From SVQP01 sp045587385 (GTDB taxonomy: Bacteria; Bacillota; Clostridia; Oscillospirales; CAG-272): a stretch of DNA of 21,958 bases. Position numbers and translations under genes: made by a program. Numbering within the stretch: the stretch's first letter is position 1; each line of letters starts with the position of its first letter. Below are positions 1 through 9,000 of this stretch, piece by piece. The notes under the pieces were generated by a model. That model was not told where the DNA came from. It saw nothing but the letters and a program-made list of their open reading frames with translations, and searched no databases. The stretch covers positions 1 through 21,958 of the forward strand of contig JAZNCE010000052.1 in assembly GCA_045587385.1 (NCBI GenBank), given 5' to 3'.

Positions 1-117
1 GCATGCTCATTCGTTTTCAAGTTAACCGCTGAAATATCGGTTTTCACACAGATTTCGGTTAATCAAGTTACCGTTGTCAGTTGCGTTTCGGTTTAGAAAA
101 GCGAGATGCTACCATCA

Positions 118-178
118 AAGCCCCCCTCCGGGAGGGGGGAAGGCTGGCGCAGGCTTGTTCCAAGCGCAGGGGGGAGAG
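118..178. repeat. GC-rich palindromic intergenic repeat
   Basis: Bases 121-139 form a near-perfect palindrome (cccccctcc, one base, ggagggggg). A second small stem follows (gctt-gttcc-aagc, about 153-164), and the unit closes with a g-run that could pair with the opening c-run. From memory this resembles GC-rich repeats scattered between genes in Ruminococcaceae genomes, but copy number cannot be tested in one window. Confidence 0.45.
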
Positions 179-234
179 CGCGAATAGAATGGATTTATGA
201 CACAAATGCGGCAACAAAATTTGCTACATTGCAT

Positions 235-274
235 AAAAAAGCAGGAATCTGCTCAAAATTGAACAAATTCCTGC
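235..274 (-). terminator. Rho-independent terminator of the trx operon
   Basis: On the minus strand an 8-bp perfect stem (gcaggaat pairing with attcctgc, 241-248 and 267-274) with an 18-base loop is followed by six T's (plus-strand aaaaaa, 235-240). It lies about 50 bases beyond the trxB stop, where the leftward trxA-trxB transcript should end. Confidence 0.7.
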
Positions 275-323
275 TATTATTCCGCTAATCCCCCAGCCCA
301 TGGGGCTGCGTTCTTTTTGTTTT

Positions 324-1247
324 TTATTCCTGCATAGCAAGATAAGTCTCTGCCATATGCGCGGCGACTGCGCCGTCTGCGGCTGCGGTGACCACCTGAC
401 GCAGTTCCTTGGTGCGCACGTCTCCTGCGGCAAACACACCGTCAAGACTTGTCTTGGTACTCTCGTCCGCCACGATATAGCCGTGTGCATCCAGCGCAAG
501 CTGATCTGCAAACAGCTCGGTGGCGGGCTGTCTGCCGATGCTGACGAACAAGCCGTCGATCTTAACCTCGCGCTCCTGTCCGCTTGCAAGGTCGGTGACC
601 TTGACTGCGCCAAGGCGCATGTCCGCAAGCAAGCCGGAGATCTTGGAATTCCAATAAAATTCCACGTTTTCGGCACGCATCAAGGGTGCGTGATAGATCT
701 TGGTGGCGCGAAGCGTATCTCTGCGGTGCACGACAATGACCTTCTCTGCAAGTCCGGAGAGGTAAAGTGCATCGGACGCGGCGCTGTTGCCGCCGCCTAC
801 GACCATAACGGTCTTGCCCTTGTAAAATCTGCCGTCGCAATGGGCGCAGTAATGTACGCCTCTGCCGATCAAGGCCTGCTCGCCCTCAAGTCCCAGAGGA
901 CGGGGGGAAGCGCCCGTGGCAATGATGACGGTTTTGCCAAAATAGACGCCGTCGGTCGTGACCACGCGCTTGATTGCGGGGGCGAGATCGACCTCTGTAA
1001 TTTCCGCATACGCGCTTTTTGCACCGAAACGCTCTGCGCCCGCCGCCATCTTCATGCCCAGCTCAATGCCGTCAATGCCTGCGTCAAAGCCGGGGTAATT
1101 GTCAATGATATCGGTGGTTGCCATCTGTCCGCCGGGGCAGATCTTTTCCATGACCAGCGTATCAAGCCCTGCGCGCGCGGTGTAAAGTGCGGCAGAGTAG
1201 CCTGCAGGGCCGCCGCCGAGAATGAGAACGTCGTAGATGTGTTCCAT
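324..1247 (-). CDS. trxB: Thioredoxin reductase (NADPH)
   Basis: A 307-residue FAD-dependent low-molecular-weight thioredoxin reductase, which passes electrons from NADPH to thioredoxin in the cytoplasm. Visible motifs are the N-terminal FAD Rossmann motif GGGPAG (11-16), the redox-active CAHC (134-137), the NADPH-site GGGNSA (151-156) with HRRD (174-177), and the C-terminal FAD motif GVFAAGDV (270-277). Length is typical of the family. It starts 3 bases after the trxA stop on the same strand and has no recognisable Shine-Dalgarno of its own, so translational coupling to trxA is likely. The two form an operon ending at the terminator at 235-274. Family assignment is secure; the direct partner is inferred from adjacency. 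Confidence 0.96.
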   Translation of the reverse strand: MEHIYDVLILGGGPAGYSAALYTARAGLDTLVMEKICPGGQMATTDIIDNYPGFDAGIDGIELGMKMAAGAERFGAKSAYAEITEVDLAPAIKRVVTTDGVYFGKTVIIATGASPRPLGLEGEQALIGRGVHYCAHCDGRFYKGKTVMVVGGGNSAASDALYLSGLAEKVIVVHRRDTLRATKIYHAPLMRAENVEFYWNSKISGLLADMRLGAVKVTDLASGQEREVKIDGLFVSIGRQPATELFADQLALDAHGYIVADESTKTSLDGVFAAGDVRTKELRQVVTAAADGAVAAHMAETYLAMQE

Positions 1248-1250
1248 AGA

Positions 1251-1553
1251 TTACAGCAGCGCCAGAATGCCTGCCTTGGGGCGCGCACCGGTTGTCTGAT
1301 TTGCCACCTTGCCGTCCTTGAGTACGATCAGCGTGGGAATGGACATGACGCCGTAAGCCTGCGCCAGCTCGCCCTCTTCGTCAACGTTGATCTTGCCGAC
1401 GATGATGTCGTCTCTCTCGTTTGCGATCTCCTCAATGGTGGGAGCGATCATGCGGCAGGGACCGCACCATTCTGCATAAAAGTCCAGCAGAACGGGCTTG
1501 TCAGCGTTGAGCAGTTCTTCGAAATTATCTTTTGTTACGTGAATGATTGCCAT
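1251..1553 (-). CDS. trxA: Thioredoxin
   Basis: A 100-residue cytoplasmic thioredoxin, a general protein disulfide reductase. The catalytic WCGPC is at residues 29-33 (Cys30 and Cys33), the cis-proline is in SIPT (Pro73), and the DFYAEWC lead-in is typical. The start is supported by AAAGGAA 8-10 bases upstream on the minus strand. The C-terminus stops at ...GILALL, about five residues earlier than E. coli-type thioredoxins, so the last helix is slightly short; the fold should tolerate this. It is the first gene of a two-gene operon with trxB. The 51-base gap to the upstream esterase gene shows no clear terminator, so read-through from that gene is possible. Confidence 0.96.
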   Translation of the reverse strand: MAIIHVTKDNFEELLNADKPVLLDFYAEWCGPCRMIAPTIEEIANERDDIIVGKINVDEEGELAQAYGVMSIPTLIVLKDGKVANQTTGARPKAGILALL

Positions 1554-1604
1554 AATTGTAGTTCCTTTCTTATAATGATTTAGTATTTGTCATTTGCAGG
1601 CGCG

Positions 1605-2771
1605 TTAATCATCCTGCAAGAGCTTTTGGATTTCCTTGGTCAGCCTTTTTGCCACAGCCGCGTGGTGTGCAAGCGTGGGGTGACCGTTGCCGCCCTCGTG
1701 GTTCGCGGAGGCGCGCAGCACGTAAATGCCTGCGCTCTTGCCGCCCAGCTCGTCCAGCACCGTCTCCGTCCACGCAAAGCGACATTCGCCCATCATGTTG
1801 TGCACCCAAACGATGGGAACGTCCTTGCCGTAGGCGGTACGGATCAAGGTGATCAGGCTTCTGACGCTGTCCTGAAAGCCCTGCTCGGTCGCACCCATGC
1901 CGGCATCGTTGGTGCCCAGATTGATGACCACCACGTCAGGCACTCTGCCAAATACCTGATCCTCTGTTTGATCGCGGTAATAGGACGCCTTTTCGTAGTA
2001 TTGCTGCATGTCAAAGGTCGGGTAGCCCTTGTTTGCACCGATACCGCTGCAGCTGATGATCGAGCAATCGGCATCCAGCGCAAGTGCGGTCGCGCCTGCA
2101 AATGCCTGCGTGCCGTCCTCCCAGAGTGCGGTGCCGGGATTTTGGGAGGTGTGATCCCCGAGATTGCCGTAGCCGCAGGTAATGCTGTCTCCCAAAAATT
2201 CGATATAAAGCGGCTTATCCGCGGGAGCGTCGCCTAGCTCACCCGTCAGCGTGACCGACTTTAGCGTGCACAGCGAGAATTGCGGCTCGGTCTGCTTGAC
2301 AATGCGCACGTTGTGCACCTCGGCGGTGTCAAAGTTTGCAATAACCAGCTCAGAAGTGTCTGCGGTGGCGGCAAATCTGTTCTCCACTCTCTCGCCGTCG
2401 ATAAAGACGGTGAAGTAGGTGTCTGCCGTAACCGAAAGCGTCAGCTTGACCTCGCCGTACATGACGCCCTCAAATTCGATGCCCGACATCGTGTGGTCGC
2501 AGGCAAGACCGTCGGCAAGGGGAATGAGTCTGCCGTGCTGCTTGAAGTGCGCTACGTCTTGGGGCAGCGTGTAGGTCGTGAGCGAGAGCGTGGCGGGGTC
2601 GATCGGTTCGATCTCGGTGGTCTGCTCGGGCGTTGTCATTTCTTGTGTTTCGGTCATGTCGGTAGTTTCCTTTGTGTCGGTGGTATTGGTGTCGCTTGGT
2701 GTGTCTTGGCAAGCGGCAAGCGTGCCGCAGCAAAGTGCTAAGAGCAGCGGAAATATCATCAACTTTCTCAT
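1605..2771 (-). CDS. Lipoprotein SGNH/GDSL esterase, CE2-like
   Basis: A 388-residue predicted surface lipoprotein. The signal peptide ends in the lipobox LAAC (Cys21), followed by a Thr/Glu/Asp-rich spacer (about 22-58). A beta-sandwich domain (about 60-185) precedes an SGNH hydrolase domain (about 188-385). SGNH blocks visible are GDSI (Ser196), GTND (286-289, with Asn288) and NGHP (His364). The beta-sandwich-plus-SGNH order is that of carbohydrate esterase family 2, whose members remove acetyl groups from polysaccharides and often use a Ser-His dyad. AAGGAG lies 9 bases before the ATG, and a near-consensus promoter lies upstream. Position beside three secreted glycosidase-like proteins suggests deacetylation of the same glycan (inference). 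Substrate is unknown. Confidence 0.85.
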   Translation of the reverse strand: MRKLMIFPLLLALCCGTLAACQDTPSDTNTTDTKETTDMTETQEMTTPEQTTEIEPIDPATLSLTTYTLPQDVAHFKQHGRLIPLADGLACDHTMSGIEFEGVMYGEVKLTLSVTADTYFTVFIDGERVENRFAATADTSELVIANFDTAEVHNVRIVKQTEPQFSLCTLKSVTLTGELGDAPADKPLYIEFLGDSITCGYGNLGDHTSQNPGTALWEDGTQAFAGATALALDADCSIISCSGIGANKGYPTFDMQQYYEKASYYRDQTEDQVFGRVPDVVVINLGTNDAGMGATEQGFQDSVRSLITLIRTAYGKDVPIVWVHNMMGECRFAWTETVLDELGGKSAGIYVLRASANHEGGNGHPTLAHHAAVAKRLTKEIQKLLQDD

Positions 2772-2802
2772 AAGGGCATCTCCTTATTATGATTGTGATA
2801 TC

Positions 2803-2831
2803 ATTTTATCATATTTTTAGCATGATGTCAA
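2803..2831 (-). promoter_or_regulatory. Sigma-70-type promoter of the esterase gene
   Basis: Reading the minus strand, TTGACA (2831-2826) is followed after 17 bases by TAAAAT (2808-2803), a perfect -35 and a five-of-six -10. It sits about 30 bases upstream of the esterase start and just downstream of the terminator of the GH99-like array, so the esterase is transcribed independently of the array. Confidence 0.75.
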
Positions 2832-2844
2832 TGCGATAGCATAC

Positions 2845-2874
2845 AAAAAAGGGAAGCCGCGTTTGCGGCTTCCC
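2845..2874 (-). terminator. Rho-independent terminator of the GH99-like array
   Basis: A perfect 10-bp stem (gggaagccgc / gcggcttccc, 2851-2860 and 2865-2874) with a 4-base loop is followed on the minus strand by six T's (2850-2845). It lies 17 bases beyond the stop of the last array gene. Confidence 0.9.
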
Positions 2875-2891
2875 TTACGGGCATTGCTTGA

Positions 2892-5800
2892 TCAATCCTT
2901 CTTCTTTTTGAGCACGACCGCAGCACCCGCTGCCATTGCCATCACGGCACCTGCTGCTGCGAATGCCTTGCAGCCCTTCTTTGCCTCGGGTTCGGTTTCC
3001 TGCTCGGAGGAGATTGCGGGCTCTGTGGTCACCTGCTCTTCGGAGGAGGTCTGCTCACCCTGCGCGTTTTGCTGCGTGCTTACGTAGCTGTACTTGAATC
3101 TCGCACCGGGAGCTACGTCACCGGAAATGTAGAAGTCCATAATGTCACCGGAGAACTGCTCGTAGTTGCCCTCGTCGTGGACGTTGTCGGTCCAGGAGAA
3201 GTTGATGGTGTAATCATCGCCGGAAAGTCCGAGATCGCTCTTGGCAACCTTGATTGTCATGTATCTGCCGTCCACGGTGTAGGAGCAATCCGCAACCTTA
3301 ACAGAGTCATAACCGTTGCCGGAGAATTTTTCAAGAACTACGGTGTTCGCGGATGCCGCGGACTTATTGATCACGTACTCAAAGGTTTCCCAACCCTGAT
3401 TGCCTTGGTCGGTGTCAAGGTACAGCGTCATCCACAGCTTGTCGGTGTAGGGGGTGATGTTGTCTGCACACTCTACGTTGAAGTAAACGAAATCGTCGTC
3501 ACGTGCAATTTGCGCACCGATGATGTCGTTTCTGCCCGAGGTCTCGGTGTATTGCAGCGTGCCGTAGCCCGCAGCATCTCTGTGCTCGGTGTTGCCGATG
3601 TATGCACCGAAGTAAGGCTCAACCGCTTTCCATTGCTCCTGACCTGCACCAAGATCAATGGTGGTCTTTGCGCCGGGCGTGGGAATGGGGTTCGCACCCT
3701 TGTACTGACGTACGAAATTGACGAGCTGATAATAGTAGTGATCCTTGAGTGCGCCCTTGGTGGGCTCAATGTCACGGGAATATTCGTCGTTGAACTGGTC
3801 GGGGAAGGCGTTGTTGACCATAGCGTCCGAGCCTTGGATCCAGTTTTCAAAGCGGGAGGCGGTCCATTCGTTCCAGCCGGTGACGAATACGACGGACGGG
3901 TCAACCGTAAGCGCATAATTCCATTGCTCCGCGAAGTTGTAGCCCCACTTGGATGCTTCGTCACCCTCCTTGACGTATCTGTCGGGGTACGCTGAGGTGT
4001 AGGATCTGCCCGAAATGTTGTCGCCGTTCATAGCGGAGAGCAGGTGCTTTTCGTAGTTGTGGTTCTGTGCCACGCCAACCGTGATCTGCTCGACGATGCC
4101 TGCGTCCTGCGCGTGTCTGTCCTTGTAATGCTTTGCCTGCGGGTACATGGAAAGCCAGCCCCAGCTTGCAAGCTTGGTGGAGGGCACGACGTATTCGGGC
4201 TCGCCTGCGCGGAAGGTGAAGAACTTGCTGATCTCTTTTTCCGCAGCGGATCTGGAGGCGTTAAAGCTGTCCGCAAGACCCATGAGCATGGGCTTGCCGT
4301 CAAGGTAGAACCAAAGCTCTTGCCATTTATTCTGACGGAAAACGTCCTGATAGATCAGCTGGGTCTGCACGTTGGTCTGATTCTGGTCGTTAAAGGGGAA
4401 CATGAAGGAAACCTTGGGGGTCAGCACGCCGTCCTGCATAGCATCCGACCACGTGTTCATCAGCGAGGTGTAGCTCTGACGCCAGGTATTCGTGCCGTTG
4501 GTGTTGTCGGTAAAGACAACGTCTACGCCCGCGTTGGCAAGCAGTTCTGCTTGCTTGCGCTGCACCCATGCATCATCACCGCGGTAGAAGCCGTAAATGG
4601 GCTCGTTCCAGAAAAACGCCTTATAGCCAAGCTCGTTCCAGATGGGGGCGTTGTAGTCCTGCATTTGATCGGGGTATTGCGTGGAGAGATCCTGCAGCTT
4701 TTCGGGATCCAGACGCGAGTTACCGCTGACGTGCCAGGTCCAGTAGAACATGGCAAGCGTTTTGTTGTCCTTGGGAGCTCCCACCTCTGCGTGCGTCAGC
4801 GAAACTCTGCCCAGCCCATCGGTAAACACCCAGGTGTCGGGCTGAACGGGGTGGGTGTAGATCAGGCTGTCGGAGGGGATGACGTACTCGTCGGGCGCGG
4901 TATGGTTGCCGTCCGGTTTACCCGTGTCGGGAGAAACGGGGAGGTAGTAATTGTCTGCAGTGCCGGCAAAGTGCATGCGCACGCAGGGGTAAATGCGCAG
5001 CTCGTCTGTGAGAATGCCGTCTGCGTAAATGGACACGTTGGTGTTCTGCACGTCTCTGTACACGTATGCGGCAGCTGCACTGGTCATTTCATGGAATAAA
5101 AACAGGTATTCACCCGCAGGCACCTTATCAAAGGAAAAGGCTGCGTATTGGTTGTCTGCCAAAATGGTTTCTGCCTGCGTCAGGGGCGTTGTCGCAATAG
5201 TGTCGGCATAGCTGCCCTTCCAGGCATAGACCGACACGGTCATGGAAAGATCGGTTACGTGATAGGTGCCGAACTTGGCTTCGATGCCGCTGACGGGTGC
5301 GCCCACGTTGAGGTGAATACCAAGGCTTTCGTTGACGTCAAAGATGGCGTCTCCCGAGCCCTGCGGGTAAAGCTCTTTTTTGACCAGCTGATCCTGCGAG
5401 GGCTCACAGATGCCGAAGGGCGGCTGCGTTGCAGCTTCTAAACGGATGCGCAATTCGGGATCACCTCTCTGTTCTTTTCCGTTTACGTATAAAAATCCTT
5501 TGGGGTCTTTGGGGTTGGTGTTTGTCCATACGCCCACGTCATAGCTGCCCTCGGAGATGCTAAACAGGTATTCGCCTGCGGGCTGGGAGTCAAATTCCAC
5601 CCAATGCTGACCGTTATCCGTCAAGGGATTGAAGGATCTGGATGCCAGGGGCTGTGCCGCCACGGTCTCTTCATAGCTGCCCAGCCACCTGTACATGGAC
5701 AGCACGGCATAGGATTCGGCATTGTTCCACGTGGGCATGGCGAAGGAAAATGCGGTAAAGGAATTGTTGACAATGGCGCGGTAGGCAAGAGTACCCTCTA

Positions 5801-5954
5801 CGCGCCACGGCTCACGCGTGCCCGAACCGTTTTGCACGCAGTAATCGTAGCCTTTTGCCGCAGATGCACCGATCGTTGCCGCAGAGCAAACGCCCAGCGT
5901 GATCAGCACACTCAGAACAAGTGACATGGTTTTTCTAAAGCAGGGGAATGTCAT
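2892..5954 (-). CDS. Secreted GH71/GH99-like protein with CBM9-like domain and anchor tail (paralog 3)
   Basis: 1020 residues. An in-frame extension upstream to 6065 is rejected because AAAGGAGAG precedes the ATG at 5954 and a signal peptide begins there (about 1-32). Domains: two related beta-rich modules (about 40-175 and 205-332), each with a [SV]xYxWxGSYxxT segment and an AGEYLF strand; a TIM-barrel-like catalytic region (about 375-755) with FYWTWH (403-408), FTDNTNG (Asp483) and TGWNEW (Glu696); a CBM9/DOMON-like beta-sandwich (about 768-957); an acidic linker; then KKGC (Cys995), a hydrophobic stretch and KKKKD. The WNEW strand end resembles GH99/WbsX-like proteins, so Asp483 and Glu696 are catalytic candidates (inference). 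Last gene of the array and the most divergent. It is the only paralog with NEW rather than NEF and with a KKKKD tail. Substrate unknown. Confidence 0.8.
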   Translation of the reverse strand: MTFPCFRKTMSLVLSVLITLGVCSAATIGASAAKGYDYCVQNGSGTREPWRVEGTLAYRAIVNNSFTAFSFAMPTWNNAESYAVLSMYRWLGSYEETVAAQPLASRSFNPLTDNGQHWVEFDSQPAGEYLFSISEGSYDVGVWTNTNPKDPKGFLYVNGKEQRGDPELRIRLEAATQPPFGICEPSQDQLVKKELYPQGSGDAIFDVNESLGIHLNVGAPVSGIEAKFGTYHVTDLSMTVSVYAWKGSYADTIATTPLTQAETILADNQYAAFSFDKVPAGEYLFLFHEMTSAAAAYVYRDVQNTNVSIYADGILTDELRIYPCVRMHFAGTADNYYLPVSPDTGKPDGNHTAPDEYVIPSDSLIYTHPVQPDTWVFTDGLGRVSLTHAEVGAPKDNKTLAMFYWTWHVSGNSRLDPEKLQDLSTQYPDQMQDYNAPIWNELGYKAFFWNEPIYGFYRGDDAWVQRKQAELLANAGVDVVFTDNTNGTNTWRQSYTSLMNTWSDAMQDGVLTPKVSFMFPFNDQNQTNVQTQLIYQDVFRQNKWQELWFYLDGKPMLMGLADSFNASRSAAEKEISKFFTFRAGEPEYVVPSTKLASWGWLSMYPQAKHYKDRHAQDAGIVEQITVGVAQNHNYEKHLLSAMNGDNISGRSYTSAYPDRYVKEGDEASKWGYNFAEQWNYALTVDPSVVFVTGWNEWTASRFENWIQGSDAMVNNAFPDQFNDEYSRDIEPTKGALKDHYYYQLVNFVRQYKGANPIPTPGAKTTIDLGAGQEQWKAVEPYFGAYIGNTEHRDAAGYGTLQYTETSGRNDIIGAQIARDDDFVYFNVECADNITPYTDKLWMTLYLDTDQGNQGWETFEYVINKSAASANTVVLEKFSGNGYDSVKVADCSYTVDGRYMTIKVAKSDLGLSGDDYTINFSWTDNVHDEGNYEQFSGDIMDFYISGDVAPGARFKYSYVSTQQNAQGEQTSSEEQVTTEPAISSEQETEPEAKKGCKAFAAAGAVMAMAAGAAVVLKKKKD

Positions 5955-5983
5955 AAATACTCTCCTTTGCGGTTGTGGGTTTG

Positions 5984-6022
5984 AAAAAGCCATGGGGATC
6001 TTGTGATATGAAGCTCCCCATG
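5984..6022 (-). terminator. Intercistronic hairpin between paralogs 2 and 3
   Basis: On the minus strand an 8-bp stem (catgggga / tccccatg, 6022-6015 and 5998-5991) is followed by gcTTTTT. It is terminator-like, but no promoter is visible before paralog 3, so it is more likely a partial terminator or mRNA-processing/stability hairpin within an operon. The same catgggga stem recurs after paralog 1. Confidence 0.6.
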
Positions 6023-6036
6023 AAGTTGATAAAGAG

Positions 6037-9000
6037 TTAGTCGTCCTTGCGCTTGCCGAGCACAACTGCTGCAGCTGCTGCCGGGGCGATAGCTGCGCCT
6101 GCTGCGAAAGCCTTGCAGCCCTTCTTTTCCTCTGCAGGCTCGGTTTCCTGCTCGGAGGGTGCTTCGGTATTCGCTGCAGTGGTTTCGGTGGGCTCGGTGG
6201 TAGTCAGCTCGGAGGATTCCTCTTCTGCTGCCGCCTTGCCGCTGATGTAACTGTACTTGAAGCGCGCACCGGGAGCTACGTCACCGGAAATGTAGAAGTC
6301 CATAATGTCGCCGGAGAACTTGTCGTAATCGCCCTCGTCGTGGACGTTATCGGTCCAGGAGAAGTTGATGGTGTAATCGTCGCCGGAAAGTCCGAGATCG
6401 CTCTTGGCAACCTTGATTGTCATGTATCTGCCGTCCACGGTGTAGGCGCAGTCTGCAACCTTGGTGCTCTCGTAGCCGTTGCCTGAGAACTTTTCAAGAA
6501 CCACGGTATTCGCAGATGCCGCGGACTTGTTGATCACGTACTCAAAGGTTTCCCAGCCCTGATTGCCTTGGTCGGTGTCAAGGTACAGAGTCATCCACAG
6601 CTTGTCGGTGTAGGGGGTGATGTTGTCTGCACACTCTACGTTGAAGTACACGAATTCGTCGTCACGAGCCACCTGCGCACCGATGATGTCGTTTCTGCCG
6701 GAGGTCTCGGTATACATGAGATCACCGTAACCTGCGTGATCTCTGTGCTCGGTGTTGCCGATGTATGCGCCGAAGTAGGGCTCAACAGCCTTCCATTGCT
6801 CCTGACCTGCGGTGATATCAATGGTCACCTTGTCACCGGGCGAGGGAATGGGGTTTGCACCCTTGTACTGACGTACGAAATTGACGAGCTGATAGTAGTA
6901 GTGATCCTTGAGCGCACCCTTGGTAGGCTCAATGTCACGGGAGAATTCATCAATGTACTGATCGGGGAATGCGTTGGGTGTTTCGGTATCCCAACCCTCG
7001 GGCCAAACCTTATTTCTGTCCACACGGAATTCATTCCAACCCGTGATGAACACGACCTTGGGGTCAACCTCGAGTGCATAGTTCCATTGCTCTGCAAAAT
7101 TGTAACCCCATTTGGTTGCCTCTGCGCCTTCCTTGGCGTATCTGTCGGGATATGCGGAGGTGTAGGAGCGGCCGGTGACGTTGTCACCGCTCATAGCAGC
7201 CATCAGCTTTTGCGTATAGCTGTAATTGACCGCCGTGCCGACCGTGATCTGCTCTACAATGCCGCCGGCTTCATCCTTGGCGGAGGTGTAGTGCTTGATC
7301 TGCGGATAGACGGAGAGCCAGCCCCAGGTGTTGTAGCCGGGATTTTCCGTATCAAACATGGGGGTTCCTGCACGGAAGGTGAAGAAGCGGGAAATTTCCT
7401 TTTCAAGGGGAGATTGGGCAGCATCGAAGGAATCGGCTCTTGCCATGATCATGGGCTTGCCGTCCAGATAATACCAATGATTCTGATAATTGCCGGGGCG
7501 GTAGAGATCCTGATAGATCGCAGACATCTGCATATTGGTATAGGTGGTATCCATGAAGGGTAGCATGAAGGAAACCTTGGGGGTGCTCAGACCGTCCTGC
7601 AAAGCCTCGTCCCATACTTTCAGCATGGCGTTGTATGCTGTCTGCCAGGTCAGGTCACCGTTGGTGTTATCGGTAAAGATGACGTCAACACCTGCGTTGG
7701 CAAGCAATTCCACCTGCTTGCGCAGTACCCAGGGGTCCTCGCTGCTGTAGAAGCCGTAGATGGATTCGTTCCACCAGTAGGTCGAGGTGTCCTTCCACAC
7801 CTCGTGATTGTAATCACGCATTGCCTCGGGGTACGTATCATAGTATTTCTGCAAATTGGTGGGCACGTTGGCAATGTATTTACCTGTGTGCCACGTCCAG
7901 AAAAACATTGCCAGGGTCTTGTCGTCGCGCGGTGCCCCTACCTCTGCATGAGTCAGCGAGGTTCTGCCCAGCCCGTCGGTAAATACCCAGGTATCGGGCT
8001 GTACGGGATGGGTGTAGATCAGGCTGTCTGCGGGAATGGTGGATTCGGGAGGAGGGGTGTGGTTGCCGTCAATCGCATCATCGGGGGCGGTGCAGGGAGC
8101 AAAGTAGTTGTTGTCGCTGAGTTCCTCTGCAAAAATGATCTGCATGTCGGGGTACGTGATCGAGCTTGTCATCAAAAAGCCGTCTTTGTACACGTAGCCT
8201 TCAAAGCCCGCGACTTGGTCGTATACGTAAGCCGCGAGGGTGGAGCTTGCATCGTGCACCAGGAATAAGTAGTCGCCTGCGGGCAGCGCTTTGAAGGAAA
8301 TTCCCTGCATGGCGTTGTCGGTCAGCAAAATGCGCTCGGTTGCTACGGGTTCTGCCTCTGTGGTTGCCGCGTAAGTGCCTTCCCACGCATAGACCGAAAT
8401 ATCGGCTTTCAAATCAGAGGCATGGTAGGTGGCAAGGTTAAATTGCACGCCGGTAAAGGGGGCGTTGAGCGTCATGCGCGTACCAATGGAAAGGGTGACG
8501 TTGCCTGCGGTTTTGTTCTGCACGGAGTCATAAGGGGCTTTTGGAATGCTTGCACTTTCCGATGCCTTGCAGGCGATAAAGGGTTCTGCGGGAATTTGAT
8601 TGTTTTCAAAGTGAATACTCAAAGTCGGGTCACCTTTCTGCTCCACTCCGTCCAGATACAAAAATCCTTTGGAGTTTTTGGGGTTTGTCTTGGTCCAGAC
8701 GCCAACCTGTCCCACGACGTCGGAAATGTGGAAGAGGTATTCGCCTGCGGACTGCGGGTCGAACTTGACGCGGTTGGCAGCACCGTCCGTAAGTTCGGTG
8801 AAACGCTGCGCGACAAGGGGGTCCTTTGCTATCGTGCTTTCGTAATCTCCTTCCCACTTGTAAAGTGAGAGAGTACATTCGGACGCGGTGGTTTTGAAGG
8901 TGGGTATGGTGAAGGTAAATGCATCAAACGAGCCGTTTACGTGTGCACGGTAGGAATAGGCGTTTCTCACCTCGATTGCGACTGATTTGCCCGTACCGTT

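Larger units (their letters stand above)
1..323. other. Intergenic region without a convincing gene
   Basis: No credible coding region is seen. The only open frames are short and lack a ribosome binding site. It holds an imperfect inverted repeat at 22-62 (ttaacc...gaaat pairing with atttc...ggttaa), a GC-rich palindromic repeat at about 118-178, the leftward terminator at 235-274, and a small stem at 294-308 (cagccc-atg-gggctg) followed by T-rich sequence on the plus strand. That last stem could be a weak rightward terminator, but no rightward gene is visible upstream of it. Confidence 0.6.

Noticed and set aside
300..1583. 427-codon plus-strand frame opposite trxA-trxB
   Set aside because: It is an antisense shadow; both thioredoxin-system proteins with intact motifs are on the minus strand.
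5955..6065. Upstream extension of the paralog 3 frame to an earlier ATG
   Set aside because: It would overlap the end of paralog 2 and place 37 non-signal residues before a normal signal peptide. The ATG at 5954 has an ideal AAAGGAGAG site.
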